Part shown: piece after piece, positions 9,566-19,129 of the stretch
How positions within the stretch are numbered: the stretch's first letter is position 1
Layout of the letters: the number at the start of each line of letters is the position of its first letter
Source: UBA1672 sp964352665
GTDB taxonomy: Bacteria; Pseudomonadota; Alphaproteobacteria; Micavibrionales; Micavibrionaceae
NCBI GenBank assembly: GCA_964352665.1
Contig: CAYGSJ010000007.1
Span: 1-64,000 of the forward strand
DNA length: 64,000 bases
Reading direction: 5' to 3'
The notes under the pieces: model-generated
The model's database searches: none
Told to the model about the DNA's origin: nothing
What the model saw: only the letters and a program-made list of their open reading frames with translations
Program-made: the position numbers and the translations under genes

Positions 9566-10393
9566 TCAAGAATTAATATTACGTAAAATTTGTGAGCTAT
9601 AGTTTTTCCGGCTTTTTGCAAAATCATAGCCATCCTTACCATCAAATACCCCTAACTTCATGACATAGCTGTAAAAAAACATGGCCTGTGGCCTTAACGG
9701 AGAGCGTCTGAGTGCTTTTTTAGCCAGATCACGCCATTTTACAGGATCTTGGGGCCAAGCCCCTCTTTTGGTCATTTCTGCCTCCCAGCGCGCATATCGC
9801 TCATGCCGCGCGCTCCAACTCTTTTCGTCTGCGTAGGCAAAATGCAATAACGGCTCGGAAACCTGCCCTATTCCAGCATTTTCATATCCTGTTTTGCGGA
9901 TGGGTTGATAATGCCCCTCTATTTCGCCCATACCCTCTATATCCAGATCATTTACAACCGGAAACACCATTTTATAACGATTCATAAGGGCAATTTTGTT
10001 GTTTTTCATACCGAAATACAGGGTTTGTCCTCTGAAAATGTAATTACCCTTAACAAAAAACCCTGCCTCAAAACGAGGCAGCTTGAATAGTTCCCTGATT
10101 TCTGAAATTAAATCGGGCGTTATAACCTCGTCGGCATCCACCCAGAATACCCAGTCATGCTTTATACCGAGATGATCCAGACACCATTGTCGCTTTTTGG
10201 GATATTGCCCGTTCCATTCAAACATCTCCACTTTCGTGCCACAGGATTTGGCAATCTCACATGTCCTATCCGAACTGTTTGAGTCGATTACGATCACTTC
10301 TGCAAAATCCTGCACTGCCGCAATACAGCGCGCAATATTGCCTTCTTCATTTTTGGTGGTGATTAAAACAGACACAGGAATTTTATCGGTCAT
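9566..10393 (-). CDS. Family 2 glycosyltransferase, WaaE/KdtX-like
   Basis: The 275-residue protein carries the GT2 nucleotide-sugar fold: 'SVLITTKNEEGNIARC', 'VIVIDSNSSDRT', and the metal-binding D.D motif in 'WVFWVDADEVI'. 'KKRQWCLD' is typical of the LPS core glycosyltransferase subgroup (WaaE-like). It probably adds a sugar during lipopolysaccharide or exopolysaccharide assembly at the cytoplasmic membrane. Its start overlaps the end of the Wzz-like gene by 11 bp, so translation of the two is probably coupled. Confidence 0.88.
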   Translation of the reverse strand: MTDKIPVSVLITTKNEEGNIARCIAAVQDFAEVIVIDSNSSDRTCEIAKSCGTKVEMFEWNGQYPKKRQWCLDHLGIKHDWVFWVDADEVITPDLISEIRELFKLPRFEAGFFVKGNYIFRGQTLYFGMKNNKIALMNRYKMVFPVVNDLDIEGMGEIEGHYQPIRKTGYENAGIGQVSEPLLHFAYADEKSWSARHERYARWEAEMTKRGAWPQDPVKWRDLAKKALRRSPLRPQAMFFYSYVMKLGVFDGKDGYDFAKSRKNYSSQILRNINS

Positions 10394-11216
10394 AACGCAA
10401 CCCGTAGATCAGAAAACCCAACAAAAAACCAATCAGCAAAGCAACCGGATAAATAACATATGGGTCCGGCCATGCGGGCCTGGAAGATATATGCGGACGC
10501 TCTACCACCGCGGCGGCGAACGGTTGATCCAAAGACACCAGCATTTTCAGTCGCTCCTGCTCCATTAAAAGTGCGGTCAAATTGCGCCTGTGATCAGGAT
10601 TGGTTGTTGTTCCCATCGCCGCATTCAAGTAGTCAATACGGCCATTGGTCTCCAACAAAATGCGGCGGCGGATTATTTCGTCCGTTACATTGTGAACGCG
10701 TGCAATCATATAGGTGGCGAATTCTTTGTTGGGGTGCAGATAGCTTAATTTTCTCATCGGCGTGCCGCTTACCGGTTCAAGGGTCACACGTCTGGCCATA
10801 TAGTCCGACAAGATTGCTGCGGTGACCCCTTCTTTGGGCTTTGAAAATTCGAAAGGGCGGTCAAACTTAAGGGCATCCAGAATTTCTGTATCCCGCACAA
10901 GAACAGAGGCAACAGAAATGCCGTCATATATGGTTTCAAACCGCATAAAGGCGGCGGTGCTTTCCAGTTCTTCCTGTTGCACCTGAATCGACCCCTCGCC
11001 AAGGCGTGAAGACGTATCCATCCCCTTTCCCATCATGGGCGTGGCGGGCGCAACAATCATATCCGCGCGGTAATAATCCTGTGCCAGTGATACAAACACC
11101 AAGGCAAGGACAAGCGCAAAAAAGCCAAAGAACAATAAGTAAAATTTGCCGCGCCAGATATCACGCAGTACATCGAAAATTGTTTTCTCGGCTTGAGTAT
11201 TTGATAAAACCATCAC
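10383..11216 (-). CDS. Wzz-like polysaccharide chain-length determinant
   Basis: The 277-residue protein has the classic two-helix layout of polysaccharide co-polymerases. One membrane helix is near 30-50 (LLFFGFFALVLALVFVSL). A large periplasmic, helix-rich domain follows. The second helix is near 252-270 (VIYPVALLIGFLLGFLIYGL), preceded by a Pro-rich motif (SSRPAWPDP). It would sit in the inner membrane and set the length of the glycan. No tyrosine kinase domain is attached or adjacent. It is the first gene of a pair with the GT2 at 9566. Confidence 0.82.
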   Translation of the reverse strand: MMVLSNTQAEKTIFDVLRDIWRGKFYLLFFGFFALVLALVFVSLAQDYYRADMIVAPATPMMGKGMDTSSRLGEGSIQVQQEELESTAAFMRFETIYDGISVASVLVRDTEILDALKFDRPFEFSKPKEGVTAAILSDYMARRVTLEPVSGTPMRKLSYLHPNKEFATYMIARVHNVTDEIIRRRILLETNGRIDYLNAAMGTTTNPDHRRNLTALLMEQERLKMLVSLDQPFAAAVVERPHISSRPAWPDPYVIYPVALLIGFLLGFLIYGLRYDR

Positions 11217-11287
11217 AAATCCTTATGAGCCTATCATAAAGAAGCTTTCAACCAAGAAAAGGGTTATTTGAAGGGAGCAATTAATTA

Positions 11288-11677
11288 TTAGGCGGGAGCA
11301 GCTTCACCAAAAGGGCCTGCTGCGCCACCATCGGCCCCTAGTTCAGTGTCTGTACCGAGTTCGGGGTCTGCTTCAAGAACTTCAGGATATAAAACAGCGA
11401 CAAGCTCGGTTGCAATACCGCTTCTAGCGGCAAGCTTTACATCATCACCTACAATTTGAATTTGAGAAAATGGTGTGCCTCGCAGTTCTTTAACACCCGT
11501 GTTTTTGTCTTGGACACCAAGTCTTGCAAGGTCTTCTTGATATTGAGGTCCTATAAGTGCTGGTACGGCAGTAAGCAAGGTTACAAATCCATATCTCTGG
11601 TCCACTTCCAAACGAAAGGGAAGTTGCGCCAAATTGCCTATTGCTACATCATCTAACTGATCTTCAGAAATACTCAT
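11288..11677 (-). CDS. Small protein of unknown function
   Basis: The 129-residue protein is unknown to me. Residues 1-100 look like a compact mixed fold with no signal peptide or membrane helix. The last 30 residues are a low-complexity Gly/Ala/Glu tail. It sits alone between the GT4 gene and the Wzz-like gene, with about 70-95 bp on either side. A Gly/Ala/Glu-type tail is also seen on the unknown proteins at 7387 and 8510, but I find no alignment of the folded parts. Confidence 0.65.
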   Translation of the reverse strand: MSISEDQLDDVAIGNLAQLPFRLEVDQRYGFVTLLTAVPALIGPQYQEDLARLGVQDKNTGVKELRGTPFSQIQIVGDDVKLAARSGIATELVAVLYPEVLEADPELGTDTELGADGGAAGPFGEAAPA

Positions 11678-11772
11678 ATCTCAAACCCATTTTTTATAAT
11701 TTACGCACATTAACACCATAAAAAATTATAAATCAATAAAATTTTCATAATAATGGAGAAAAACTACGATTA

Positions 11773-13032
11773 TTACGCGACTTCCTGCTCTTCTGGTCCA
11801 GTCTGCGCGTTTTGATTGGGAATCATGCCCTCTGCCTGAATTCGCCATTGCTTCATTGATTTTTCGGGCCTGAATTTATCGCGGGCCTGTGTTGCCCCCC
11901 TATGCGCGTCGAACCACCCTTGCGCATTATGACGGAAATATTTGATTGCTTTAATCATATTGTCGACATCATCAGAGGCAACAATCAGCCCCGCCTCATG
12001 CTCGGTAATGACCTTTGCCACTTCCGACCCTACCGGTCCGACAAAAATACTGGGGCGCGCCACCGCCATAGCGGAATAAAGCTTGCAGGGCACCACATAA
12101 CCTGCGGCCTCTTCTTTCATGGTGATGACGTGTACATCTCCGCTTTCCAGCACCTCACGCAATCTTGAGGCAGGCTGAAAAGGTAACAAGCGCACATTGG
12201 TTAAACCTTTTTCCGTGCGGTATTGGGACACATCGTCAAAACGCGCTCCATCACCGACAAACACAAATTCGATGTCACTTTTTTTATCCTGAAAGTATTC
12301 TGCTGCTTTTAAAAGTGTTTCGGTGGGATGTGCCAGCCCGAGATTTCCTGCATATAAAATACGAAAACGTTGCTCACCTTTTACCTGCTCTTCGAACGGG
12401 CGAGAGATTTTCGGATCGTTAGACACATAGTGCATAATTTTTTCTGTGCTGACTTCCGGATCAATCAATTCAATATCGGGCCAGTTCGGAACAAAGGCGA
12501 TTTTATCCTGAGGTACGCCCTCATAGACTAGTCGTTCTTCCATACAGCGTCCGCATACTATGATTTTGTCACAACTATTCATCGCACCAATGCGCCTTTT
12601 CCTAAGCCACGACATAAATACATCAGGCATGCCCATGCCAAGCGCGGGTAGAACATCTGGAAACAAATCATGGCACCAATGAATGTGACGGCTTTTCTTA
12701 AAGCGTGCGACCATACTCCCGAAAACAACGGTCAGAGGTGGATCCGTAAGCGACACAACAACATCGCGTTGCGGTAAGGTCATGGCTTTGTAAAACATTT
12801 TCAGCCATATTTTTAAATAGGAAAACAAACCACGCGGCCGGTCAGATGCCTTCACCCGAATAACGCGCACGCCATCCTTGAACTCATCCCCCGCAGCTTC
12901 TCCTGCAGTAATAACAGTGACATGCCACCCATTTCGCACGAACGACATCGCCAGATCACGCAGAACACGACCAGTGGCACCGCGCACCGGCGGATAGACT
13001 CGGTTTAAAAATAAAATCGTTGGTGTGCGCAT
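11773..13032 (-). CDS. Family 4 glycosyltransferase (WcaI-like)
   Basis: A 419-residue GT-B enzyme. The N-terminal domain begins 'TILFLNRVYPPVRGATGRV' and contains 'WCHDLFPDVLPALG'. The C-terminal domain has 'RILYAGNLGLAHPTETLL', 'FVFVGDGARFDDV' and the 'SAMAVARPSIFV' nucleotide-binding region. This set of motifs matches the WcaI/WbuB-like GT4 group, which makes glycan repeat units. It follows the Wzy-like gene with a 2-bp gap and is clearly in the same operon as it and the TauE-like permease. Confidence 0.88.
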   Translation of the reverse strand: MRTPTILFLNRVYPPVRGATGRVLRDLAMSFVRNGWHVTVITAGEAAGDEFKDGVRVIRVKASDRPRGLFSYLKIWLKMFYKAMTLPQRDVVVSLTDPPLTVVFGSMVARFKKSRHIHWCHDLFPDVLPALGMGMPDVFMSWLRKRRIGAMNSCDKIIVCGRCMEERLVYEGVPQDKIAFVPNWPDIELIDPEVSTEKIMHYVSNDPKISRPFEEQVKGEQRFRILYAGNLGLAHPTETLLKAAEYFQDKKSDIEFVFVGDGARFDDVSQYRTEKGLTNVRLLPFQPASRLREVLESGDVHVITMKEEAAGYVVPCKLYSAMAVARPSIFVGPVGSEVAKVITEHEAGLIVASDDVDNMIKAIKYFRHNAQGWFDAHRGATQARDKFRPEKSMKQWRIQAEGMIPNQNAQTGPEEQEVA

Positions 13033-13034
13033 TA

Positions 13035-14291
13035 TTATTTTTTATCGCAGGTTGATTCGGATTTTCTTAAGTATACCAAAGAGCCTGAAATCATCAAAAG
13101 CATCAATCCGAAATCAAATGATTTGAAACTGGCGTAAAGAGTTAAGTCAATTAAAATAGGTGCGGAAAGTGCCAAACCCAAAACAGGATTTTTAAAGGAA
13201 ACCCGAGCCATTCTCTCTAATAGGCCAAAAATATAGCCAGTGCAAAACACAATACCTACCATTCCGGATTTAAGCAAAACGGTCGAAAAAAAATTATGTG
13301 TAAAATTTACACTAAGCCCTCCAACAGCCGGAGAATGAAAATGACCACCCCACCCTATTCCGAATAAAAAGGTTACAGGATTGCGCGTTACAACGTTCCA
13401 AACTGCTTCGAATTCTTGTGGCCTCATGTTCAATCCTACGATTTGTGTTTTATGCCACAAAGCTTGAAACATCGAAGAAAAAGAAATGTTGATGACCCAT
13501 AATGCAACCACCCCGAGCACCAAAAGCCCCAAGGCACGCGCGGGCGATTTATAAAAAAAATAAAGCTGTATCAACGCGACGTAAAGAACTACCGCGCCTA
13601 TGCTTGCACGTTGTAATGTTCCAACCATCGCTGCAACCGGAATAAGACTTAAAAGTATCAGTACAGAAAAAACTGCAAGATTACGAAAAGTCATGCCGCG
13701 CATAATTTGAAGCATTGCCGAACCGATTAAAAACAAACATGAAAACAAAACGGTTGGCATGTTTTCCAGATAGAGCAATTTATCAACGCACCAGATCGGA
13801 CATTGATTGTTAATACCCATCACAAAAGAGCGCAACGAAAACAAAAGACCAATAATCAGAATCAGGATCACGGTAACGCGGAAGTAATATGGTCGCGCAC
13901 GGATAAGAGGTAAAAAAAACAGGGGCAAAAATAAAAATAAAAACGGAATTAAATCCCGAATAACGGCCTTATACCCATAGCCGGATACAATACCGATCAA
14001 CACAGGTGCACTTAAACCATAAATCAAAAATGCCCGCCCTGATGATTTCCAAAACCGTGGCCTTTGAAGATATAAAACCACATCATATAAACGACCTATC
14101 CCGATGCTCAAAAACAAAAACAGTCCAATGCCTATTTCCGCTGATCCGATACGCTCTGGTGTTGGTGATCCGAATATTGCATAGATAAGGCAGGCCGTCG
14201 CAAAAAAAATTATACGATAGTCGTATAAATCGAGCCTGAGCGGCACCGGCTTACTGACATCATCAACATTCTGTAGTATCGCGATCTGCAT
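13035..14291 (-). CDS. O-antigen ligase/polymerase-like membrane protein
   Basis: A 418-residue protein with about ten to twelve hydrophobic segments and one large external loop near residues 280-330. The loop region contains 'GIGWGGHFHSP' and 'THNFFSTVLLKSGMVG', which resembles the conserved H-containing motif of the Wzy_C/O-antigen ligase family. It would polymerise the lipid-linked repeat units or ligate the finished chain in the periplasm. Which of the two cannot be decided from sequence alone. It is 3 bp from both neighbours, in one transcription unit. Confidence 0.82.
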   Translation of the reverse strand: MQIAILQNVDDVSKPVPLRLDLYDYRIIFFATACLIYAIFGSPTPERIGSAEIGIGLFLFLSIGIGRLYDVVLYLQRPRFWKSSGRAFLIYGLSAPVLIGIVSGYGYKAVIRDLIPFLFLFLPLFFLPLIRARPYYFRVTVILILIIGLLFSLRSFVMGINNQCPIWCVDKLLYLENMPTVLFSCLFLIGSAMLQIMRGMTFRNLAVFSVLILLSLIPVAAMVGTLQRASIGAVVLYVALIQLYFFYKSPARALGLLVLGVVALWVINISFSSMFQALWHKTQIVGLNMRPQEFEAVWNVVTRNPVTFLFGIGWGGHFHSPAVGGLSVNFTHNFFSTVLLKSGMVGIVFCTGYIFGLLERMARVSFKNPVLGLALSAPILIDLTLYASFKSFDFGLMLLMISGSLVYLRKSESTCDKK

Positions 14292-14294
14292 ATT

Positions 14295-15131
14295 CTATAG
14301 CCCCTGCGCAAGCCTAAAAAGAATATTCAGAGCAACAACCAGCATAAACACCGCAAAAATAATCCTCAGTTTTCCAACGCTAATTTTATGTGCCAGGCCC
14401 GCTCCCAAAGGTGCAGCCAGTACACTTGCCGGAATAATACAACCCCAGGCCAGAATATTGACATAGCCAATTGAATACGGTGGCAAGTTGAGTTGATCAA
14501 ACCCGATAATCATAAATCCGATCGCGGCTGGTATGGATATTACCAACCCCAAAGCCGATGCCGTGCCAACTGCACGATGTATCGGTATATTCTGAAAGCC
14601 GAGATATGGCACGCTGAGAGTTGCCCCACCGATACCAATGAGTGTTGATATTGTGCCGATAAAAACCCCTGCTATGGCGTTTCCAATGGTTGAGAAAGCG
14701 TGATTTCCTTTATTCATCCGCGCGGGATTTACAGCCATAATCGCCGACAAAATAACAACAGCACATGCAAAAATTGTTTTCATCACGTGTGCATCCAGAA
14801 GATTGGCAATGTAAGAACCACAAATCACGCCAATAATAATTCCTGCACCAATTTGTCTGACAATATTGAATGAGACCTGTCCCTTTTTGTGATGTGCTCT
14901 TGCCGAAGACAGGCCCGTTGGCACAATCACCGCAAGAGACGTGCCCACGCATATATGCATCAAATGCGCCGGATCAAACGCTATATCTTTTTGAAAGTAG
15001 GAGAACACGGAATACAGACCCGGCACCAATATAATGCCCCCACCCACACCAAGTAAACCGGCCAAAAGACCTGCAAAAGATCCCAATGCCAACAAGGCAA
15101 CACAAAAAGAGAGTATGTCTGCTTCAAACAT
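14295..15131 (-). CDS. TauE/SafE family permease
   Basis: The protein has about eight hydrophobic helices and the two-fold repeat of the family: 'GLLAGLLGVGGGIILVPGL' in the first half and 'FIGTISTLIGIGGATLSVPYL' in the second. The family exports sulfite, sulfonates or other organic anions; the substrate here is unknown. The start is uncertain: ATG 15131 (278 residues) gives the normal N-terminus, while ATG 15146 and TTG 15152 are in frame upstream, none with a good ribosome-binding site. It is the first gene of the unit leading into the Wzy-like and GT4 genes. Confidence 0.88.
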   Translation of the reverse strand: MFEADILSFCVALLALGSFAGLLAGLLGVGGGIILVPGLYSVFSYFQKDIAFDPAHLMHICVGTSLAVIVPTGLSSARAHHKKGQVSFNIVRQIGAGIIIGVICGSYIANLLDAHVMKTIFACAVVILSAIMAVNPARMNKGNHAFSTIGNAIAGVFIGTISTLIGIGGATLSVPYLGFQNIPIHRAVGTASALGLVISIPAAIGFMIIGFDQLNLPPYSIGYVNILAWGCIIPASVLAAPLGAGLAHKISVGKLRIIFAVFMLVVALNILFRLAQGL

Positions 15132-15189
15132 AGTAAATCGTAGCATACACAATCAGGTGTACAACTCGGAAATTCCTTGAATCAGGTTT

Positions 15190-15828
15190 TTAGAGGTTCG
15201 GATCGTTATACAAACGCTTCGGCTTTTTCAAACCCATAGGATTTTTATTGTCTTCACCCGCGGTATATTTGGGACTTGGCCTATAGAAAGATCCATTGCT
15301 TAATTGTTTAAAGGCTCTCAGTTTTTTCTTCTCGCGATCTTCTTTGGCCTTATTTTTCATACGCAAATTCTCGCCGACGCGGTCTTGGTGACGTAACAAA
15401 GCTTTATAATATTCTTCTTCATTATCGGCATAAACTTTCTTCATAAGCTCGTCGTTACGCTTTGCCCGTTCATACTCTTTCTGAAGTGCATAATCTGTAT
15501 CCGCATTTCTGCTGGCTATGGCTGATGGAGACATTAGAGACCAAAGTTTTGATTCTTTTCTACCTGATTTCTTTGCCCCGGAAAAAGCGTGAAGCGCATT
15601 TAATTTCTTGCGGGCCCCAGGCTTATAGGTCCCTTCATAGGTTTTGCCTGTATCATTATAGTATTTTCCATCACCGTCTTGTCCGGTTTTTGGATTATTA
15701 TAATATTTACCGGAATTATTTTTTGTACCACTATTCCATATCTCGGCTGCGTTCAGGTTTACAAAGGGATGTGCAGTCGCCATCGTAAGCGCGCAAACCA
15801 TAAAAACACATAAAAAGGGATGCTTCAT
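15190..15828 (-). CDS. Secreted basic protein of unknown function
   Basis: From ATG 15828 the protein (212 residues) begins with a typical signal peptide (MKHPFLCVFMVCALTMATAH, cleavage probably after LNA). A GTG at 15870 is also in frame, but it falls almost at the predicted transcription start. After the signal there are three short 'G.YYN' repeats (GKYYNNPKTG, GKYYNDTGKT, YEGTYKPG). A Lys/Arg-rich, helix-forming half follows (about 110-200). I do not recognise the family. It is probably periplasmic or surface-associated. Confidence 0.7.
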   Translation of the reverse strand: MKHPFLCVFMVCALTMATAHPFVNLNAAEIWNSGTKNNSGKYYNNPKTGQDGDGKYYNDTGKTYEGTYKPGARKKLNALHAFSGAKKSGRKESKLWSLMSPSAIASRNADTDYALQKEYERAKRNDELMKKVYADNEEEYYKALLRHQDRVGENLRMKNKAKEDREKKKLRAFKQLSNGSFYRPSPKYTAGEDNKNPMGLKKPKRLYNDPNL

Positions 15829-15878
15829 TCCTAGCCTAGCCTCATTAAAAAAAACACGTACATCACGCACCTTACTAT

Positions 15879-15908
15879 ACTATAACAGCGCATAGCCCTT
15901 TGATGCAA
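15879..15908 (-). promoter_or_regulatory. Possible sigma70 promoter of the 15190-15828 gene
   Basis: On the minus strand TTGCAT (15908-15903) and TATAGT (15884-15879) are separated by 18 bp. The predicted start near 15872 leaves a leader of about 45 nt before ATG 15828, supporting that start codon. Confidence 0.45.
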
Positions 15909-16043
15909 AAGAGAATTGCATTTAACCTCCGAATTCGTGCCCAAATTAAGTGATTATTAACATTTTCAGGACATTATAGATACAATTATGGAAAAAAATC
16001 TATAGTGATGACAAGCCTTTGGGTGACTTTGGAGTAGATAAAA

Positions 16044-16703
16044 ATGCAGGTAAATATAAAAGAATTCCTGGTGGATGCTGATATTAAAGATGCATTATAT
16101 CCAGGGAAACGGGTGGTTAAACCGTGTAAACAGGTAGGCGAGTATAAGAATCACTGTGTGGTTATAGACTGGCGCGATCCCGACACACTCAGCATAGATA
16201 TCAGACCCGGTCTGACGGGAAAGCAACTTGCGCCTGAAATGCTGAAAAAATACCCCGTCTCTTTCCAGATGCCCACGCACGTTAAAATCGACATTGTGAA
16301 CGACAATGGCGATGAAGAGGACGAAGAAAAGGGTAAAAGCGGAAAAGGTGAAAGTGGCGGCGGCAATAAGCTTGCTAAAAAGACACTAGAAGAGGTGGAG
16401 ATGATTGCTTCAAGATTTGGCGACAGTGCCGAAGGAATGATCCCCGAATTGGGTAAAATCAAAGAAATGGTCGTAATGGGTGTCCAGATCGCTCAAGAAG
16501 CTTTCGAATCTGCTTTTGCTGAACTGACCCGTCAAATACATCATGCCCATATTGCAACAACAGAAATTCTTGCCAAGGCCGGAGATTTGGTAAAGCGCGT
16601 AAAGCCGCCAAGCTTTCTTGAGCCAAAAGGCGATGAAACAGAAAGCTACAAATATGACCGTGATAAAAATGCGGATATAGGTTTTAAATTGACACTAGGA
16701 TAA
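16044..16703 (+). CDS. Unknown soluble protein with charged linker
   Basis: A 219-residue protein with no recognised family, signal peptide or membrane helix. Residues 1-85 form a probable beta-rich domain. Residues 88-108 are a low-complexity acidic then Gly/Ser/Lys linker. Residues 110-185 are a long amphipathic helical region (LEEVEMIASRFGDSAEG through FAELTRQIHHAH) that could form a coiled coil. A good ribosome-binding site (TTGGAG) precedes the ATG, and an intrinsic terminator follows the stop, so this is a single-gene transcript. Confidence 0.75.
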   Translation: MQVNIKEFLVDADIKDALYPGKRVVKPCKQVGEYKNHCVVIDWRDPDTLSIDIRPGLTGKQLAPEMLKKYPVSFQMPTHVKIDIVNDNGDEEDEEKGKSGKGESGGGNKLAKKTLEEVEMIASRFGDSAEGMIPELGKIKEMVVMGVQIAQEAFESAFAELTRQIHHAHIATTEILAKAGDLVKRVKPPSFLEPKGDETESYKYDRDKNADIGFKLTLG

Positions 16704-16728
16704 AGCGAATACAGTTCCATACTTCACG

Positions 16729-16770
16729 AATCGCCGATTGCTTTTGCTTTCGGCGATTTTTATATTTTTT
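16729..16770 (+). terminator. Rho-independent terminator
   Basis: AATCGCCGA (16729-16737) and TCGGCGATT (16750-16758) form a nine-pair stem with a 12-nt loop, followed by a T-rich tract. It ends the transcript of the 16044-16703 gene. Confidence 0.85.
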
Positions 16771-16845
16771 ACGATTGTTTAATTGTATCGCCTCGACGAA
16801 TCCCTGTGTCTCATGGTATGAAAGAGAAAAGGAAATAATAAAACC

Positions 16846-17676
16846 GTGAATGATGAAAACGACAAAAAGAAAATCCTCTATTTTCCTGAACTGGAAAAGC
16901 GAGAAGCCCTGAAAAAATCAAAAAAAGAAGAGGCCACACGTCTAAAAAAAGAGCAGAAAGAACGCGATGCGATGGAGAAAGAATATCGCGCGAAATACCG
17001 TGCGGAACAAGCACAAAAACGGGCGACAATGGGACGTGTTTCTGCAAATGGTAAAGTACCCTTTTTTAACTGGCACAATGTTCCCCTTTTTACGCGTTTG
17101 GCACTAGCAACATTTATTATTGTTCATGTGATCAAAGATTTGACTCTAAACCCGGCACAGCGCCTCTATATGGATTTCCATTTTGGTTTTGTTCCAGGAA
17201 TGTACACGGGCGCGGTCCCGTGGAATTGGACAGGTTTGGCGTCACCCTTTACATCACTTATCATTCATGGTGGTTGGATGCATCTGCTTATCAATGTGGT
17301 AATGATGATGGCGATGGGTGTCTTTTTTGAGCGCCAATTCGGTGCCAAACGTACCTTTGCGTTTTTTCTTCTTTGCGGCCTGATCGGAAGCTTGACTTGT
17401 GTTGTGCTCACCCCTTTTTCCACTAATCCGGTTGTAGGTGCATCGGGGGGAATAAGCGGTTTATTCGCCGTTGCGGTCCTTACAATGATAGAAAGGGGCA
17501 TGGCTGGGCCGGAGGCAAAAAGGCGCGGACCAATGCCCTTCATTATCCTGTGGTCCTTTATCCTGGTGGGTACAGGAATGATTGGCTCAGATACATCGTG
17601 GCAATCTCACATTGGCGGATTTCTTGGTGGTGTTGGTATTTTCCATCTTTGGAGAAAAGGTATAATAAAGTTTTAG
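16846..17676 (+). CDS. Rhomboid family intramembrane serine protease
   Basis: The 276-residue protein starts with about 65 very charged Lys/Glu/Arg residues, probably a cytoplasmic coiled coil. Six hydrophobic segments follow, with rhomboid signatures: HGGWMHLLIN in helix 2, GASGGISG with the nucleophilic Ser in helix 4, and SHIGGFLGG with the catalytic His in helix 6. It would cleave membrane-embedded substrates in the inner membrane. The start is a GTG at 16846 preceded by AAAGGA. The stop lies six bases from the stop of convergent hemY with no terminator between them. Confidence 0.93.
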   Translation: MNDENDKKKILYFPELEKREALKKSKKEEATRLKKEQKERDAMEKEYRAKYRAEQAQKRATMGRVSANGKVPFFNWHNVPLFTRLALATFIIVHVIKDLTLNPAQRLYMDFHFGFVPGMYTGAVPWNWTGLASPFTSLIIHGGWMHLLINVVMMMAMGVFFERQFGAKRTFAFFLLCGLIGSLTCVVLTPFSTNPVVGASGGISGLFAVAVLTMIERGMAGPEAKRRGPMPFIILWSFILVGTGMIGSDTSWQSHIGGFLGGVGIFHLWRKGIIKF

Positions 17677-17682
17677 GCTACT

Positions 17683-19056
17683 CTATTTCTTCGTGGGACT
17701 TTCCAGCAGGGCTGCCTGAGCCATCGGAGACTGTCCCAATAAAACCGACGAAACCACACGCCCTCTTGGAAAGTCCCAGATAATTGTATTGAAAAGGTTC
17801 TGATCCGAAATGGGCGTCCACTCTTCGTAGACACGGCCGGTTTCTGAGCATATCCAGACACGCTCTCTCGGGGCGTCGGCAGCTTTCTCCAGCCATCTCC
17901 GTACCGCAGCGTCATCATGTGTTGCACGCTCTTCCAATTTGGCCCAGAGCTTGTAAAGATTGACATTCGGACGAATTGTTTGTGCCTTCTCCAGATGCTT
18001 TCTGGCTTCACCCCAAAGCCCTTCCTCTATCAGAACATTCGTAAGAGCTAATAACCCTTCGACACTTTCAGCATTAAAACTCAAGAGCTTCTCGAACCAG
18101 CGCACGCGTCCCATAGAATCATTATCTCTTGCGGGTTGATAAACTTCATCCCACAAAGAAACCAGCCCCGGATGCGGGCCACTCTTCCATGCCTTCTCTA
18201 TAATCGTAATGGCCGCAGTGCGTTTTTTACGCTCCAGATACATACGCGCCAGCCTAAGGACTGTGGGAATAAAGTGCGGATCCAACTTATAGGCCTTGCC
18301 AAGGGTACGGAAGAATATGGCCTCTTCTCCCTTTGCTTTCGCTTCTTCGGCTTCAGCCAATAACATGGCAACCCGATCACTATTCCCCTTATTCGCGGCA
18401 ATTGCACCGCATTTTTCTGCGCGATATAAAACCTTACGGGCATTATCCCAGCGTCGTGCCTTGATCTCCAGATCATATACAACGCAGAGCAGCCACGGTT
18501 GCTTAGGTTGTAATTGCAAGGCACGATTACCAAGCTCCAATGCACCGGCATAATCGCCATGGTCCAAGGCAGACTGCAACAGCCCTCTAACGCCCAAAAA
18601 TTCTGAGTCCCTATTCTCCATCAATGCCATGAATGCACGCGAGGCCTCCATCTCATTACCATTGAGGCGCGCGGCCTGCGCATTGAGCAATTTAGGTAAG
18701 GGTTCATCGGATTTTAAAAAACGTTGTGCACGGCTGGCCTGATATGCTGCCGCTTTTCCATCACCGGCAGCAACAGCCGCCAGCCCGAGTGTCAGAGCCT
18801 TCAGCCCTTTATCTTTATTTTTGATGTCATGATAGCGTGACATGTTTTTGGGCATATCCAGAACAGTTTTGAAAATACTGAAAATGAAAATGCCAAGAAC
18901 AACAATGGCAAGCATAAGTAAAAAGAAAAATCCGACATGAAATGTCAGCTTATATTGCATCCAGTCTATGGAAATTTTCCCGGGATGCTCGGCAATCCAC
19001 ACGACAAGTGCAACGACGATGCTGATCCTGATCAAAGCCCATAATGCACGTATCAT
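17683..19056 (-). CDS. hemY: HemY-family TPR membrane protein
   Basis: The 457-residue protein has two N-terminal membrane helices (about 5-22 and 40-62). The conserved N-terminal HemY motif follows (TVLDMPKNMSRYHDIKN and 'GLKALTLGLAAVAAGD'). TPR-type helical pairs run through residues 90-400. HemY is found next to hemC/hemD in many proteobacteria, as here; its role in haem synthesis is still not mechanistically settled. The last 50 residues contain a short 'WICSETG' segment. It is the last gene of the hemC-hemD-mitofilin-hemY set on this strand. Confidence 0.88.
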   Translation of the reverse strand: MIRALWALIRISIVVALVVWIAEHPGKISIDWMQYKLTFHVGFFFLLMLAIVVLGIFIFSIFKTVLDMPKNMSRYHDIKNKDKGLKALTLGLAAVAAGDGKAAAYQASRAQRFLKSDEPLPKLLNAQAARLNGNEMEASRAFMALMENRDSEFLGVRGLLQSALDHGDYAGALELGNRALQLQPKQPWLLCVVYDLEIKARRWDNARKVLYRAEKCGAIAANKGNSDRVAMLLAEAEEAKAKGEEAIFFRTLGKAYKLDPHFIPTVLRLARMYLERKKRTAAITIIEKAWKSGPHPGLVSLWDEVYQPARDNDSMGRVRWFEKLLSFNAESVEGLLALTNVLIEEGLWGEARKHLEKAQTIRPNVNLYKLWAKLEERATHDDAAVRRWLEKAADAPRERVWICSETGRVYEEWTPISDQNLFNTIIWDFPRGRVVSSVLLGQSPMAQAALLESPTKK

Positions 19057-19129
19057 AATAGTCCTTACGCGGGTTTGCGGTTACTTTCATTGCTTTGATA
19101 CCAGCTTCTGATATCACGTGCAAATAAAG

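Noticed and set aside
16095..16462. Minus-strand frames opposite the unknown gene at 16044
   Set aside because: The plus-strand frame has a ribosome-binding site, balanced composition and its own terminator; the minus frames are Ser/Pro-rich antisense shadows.
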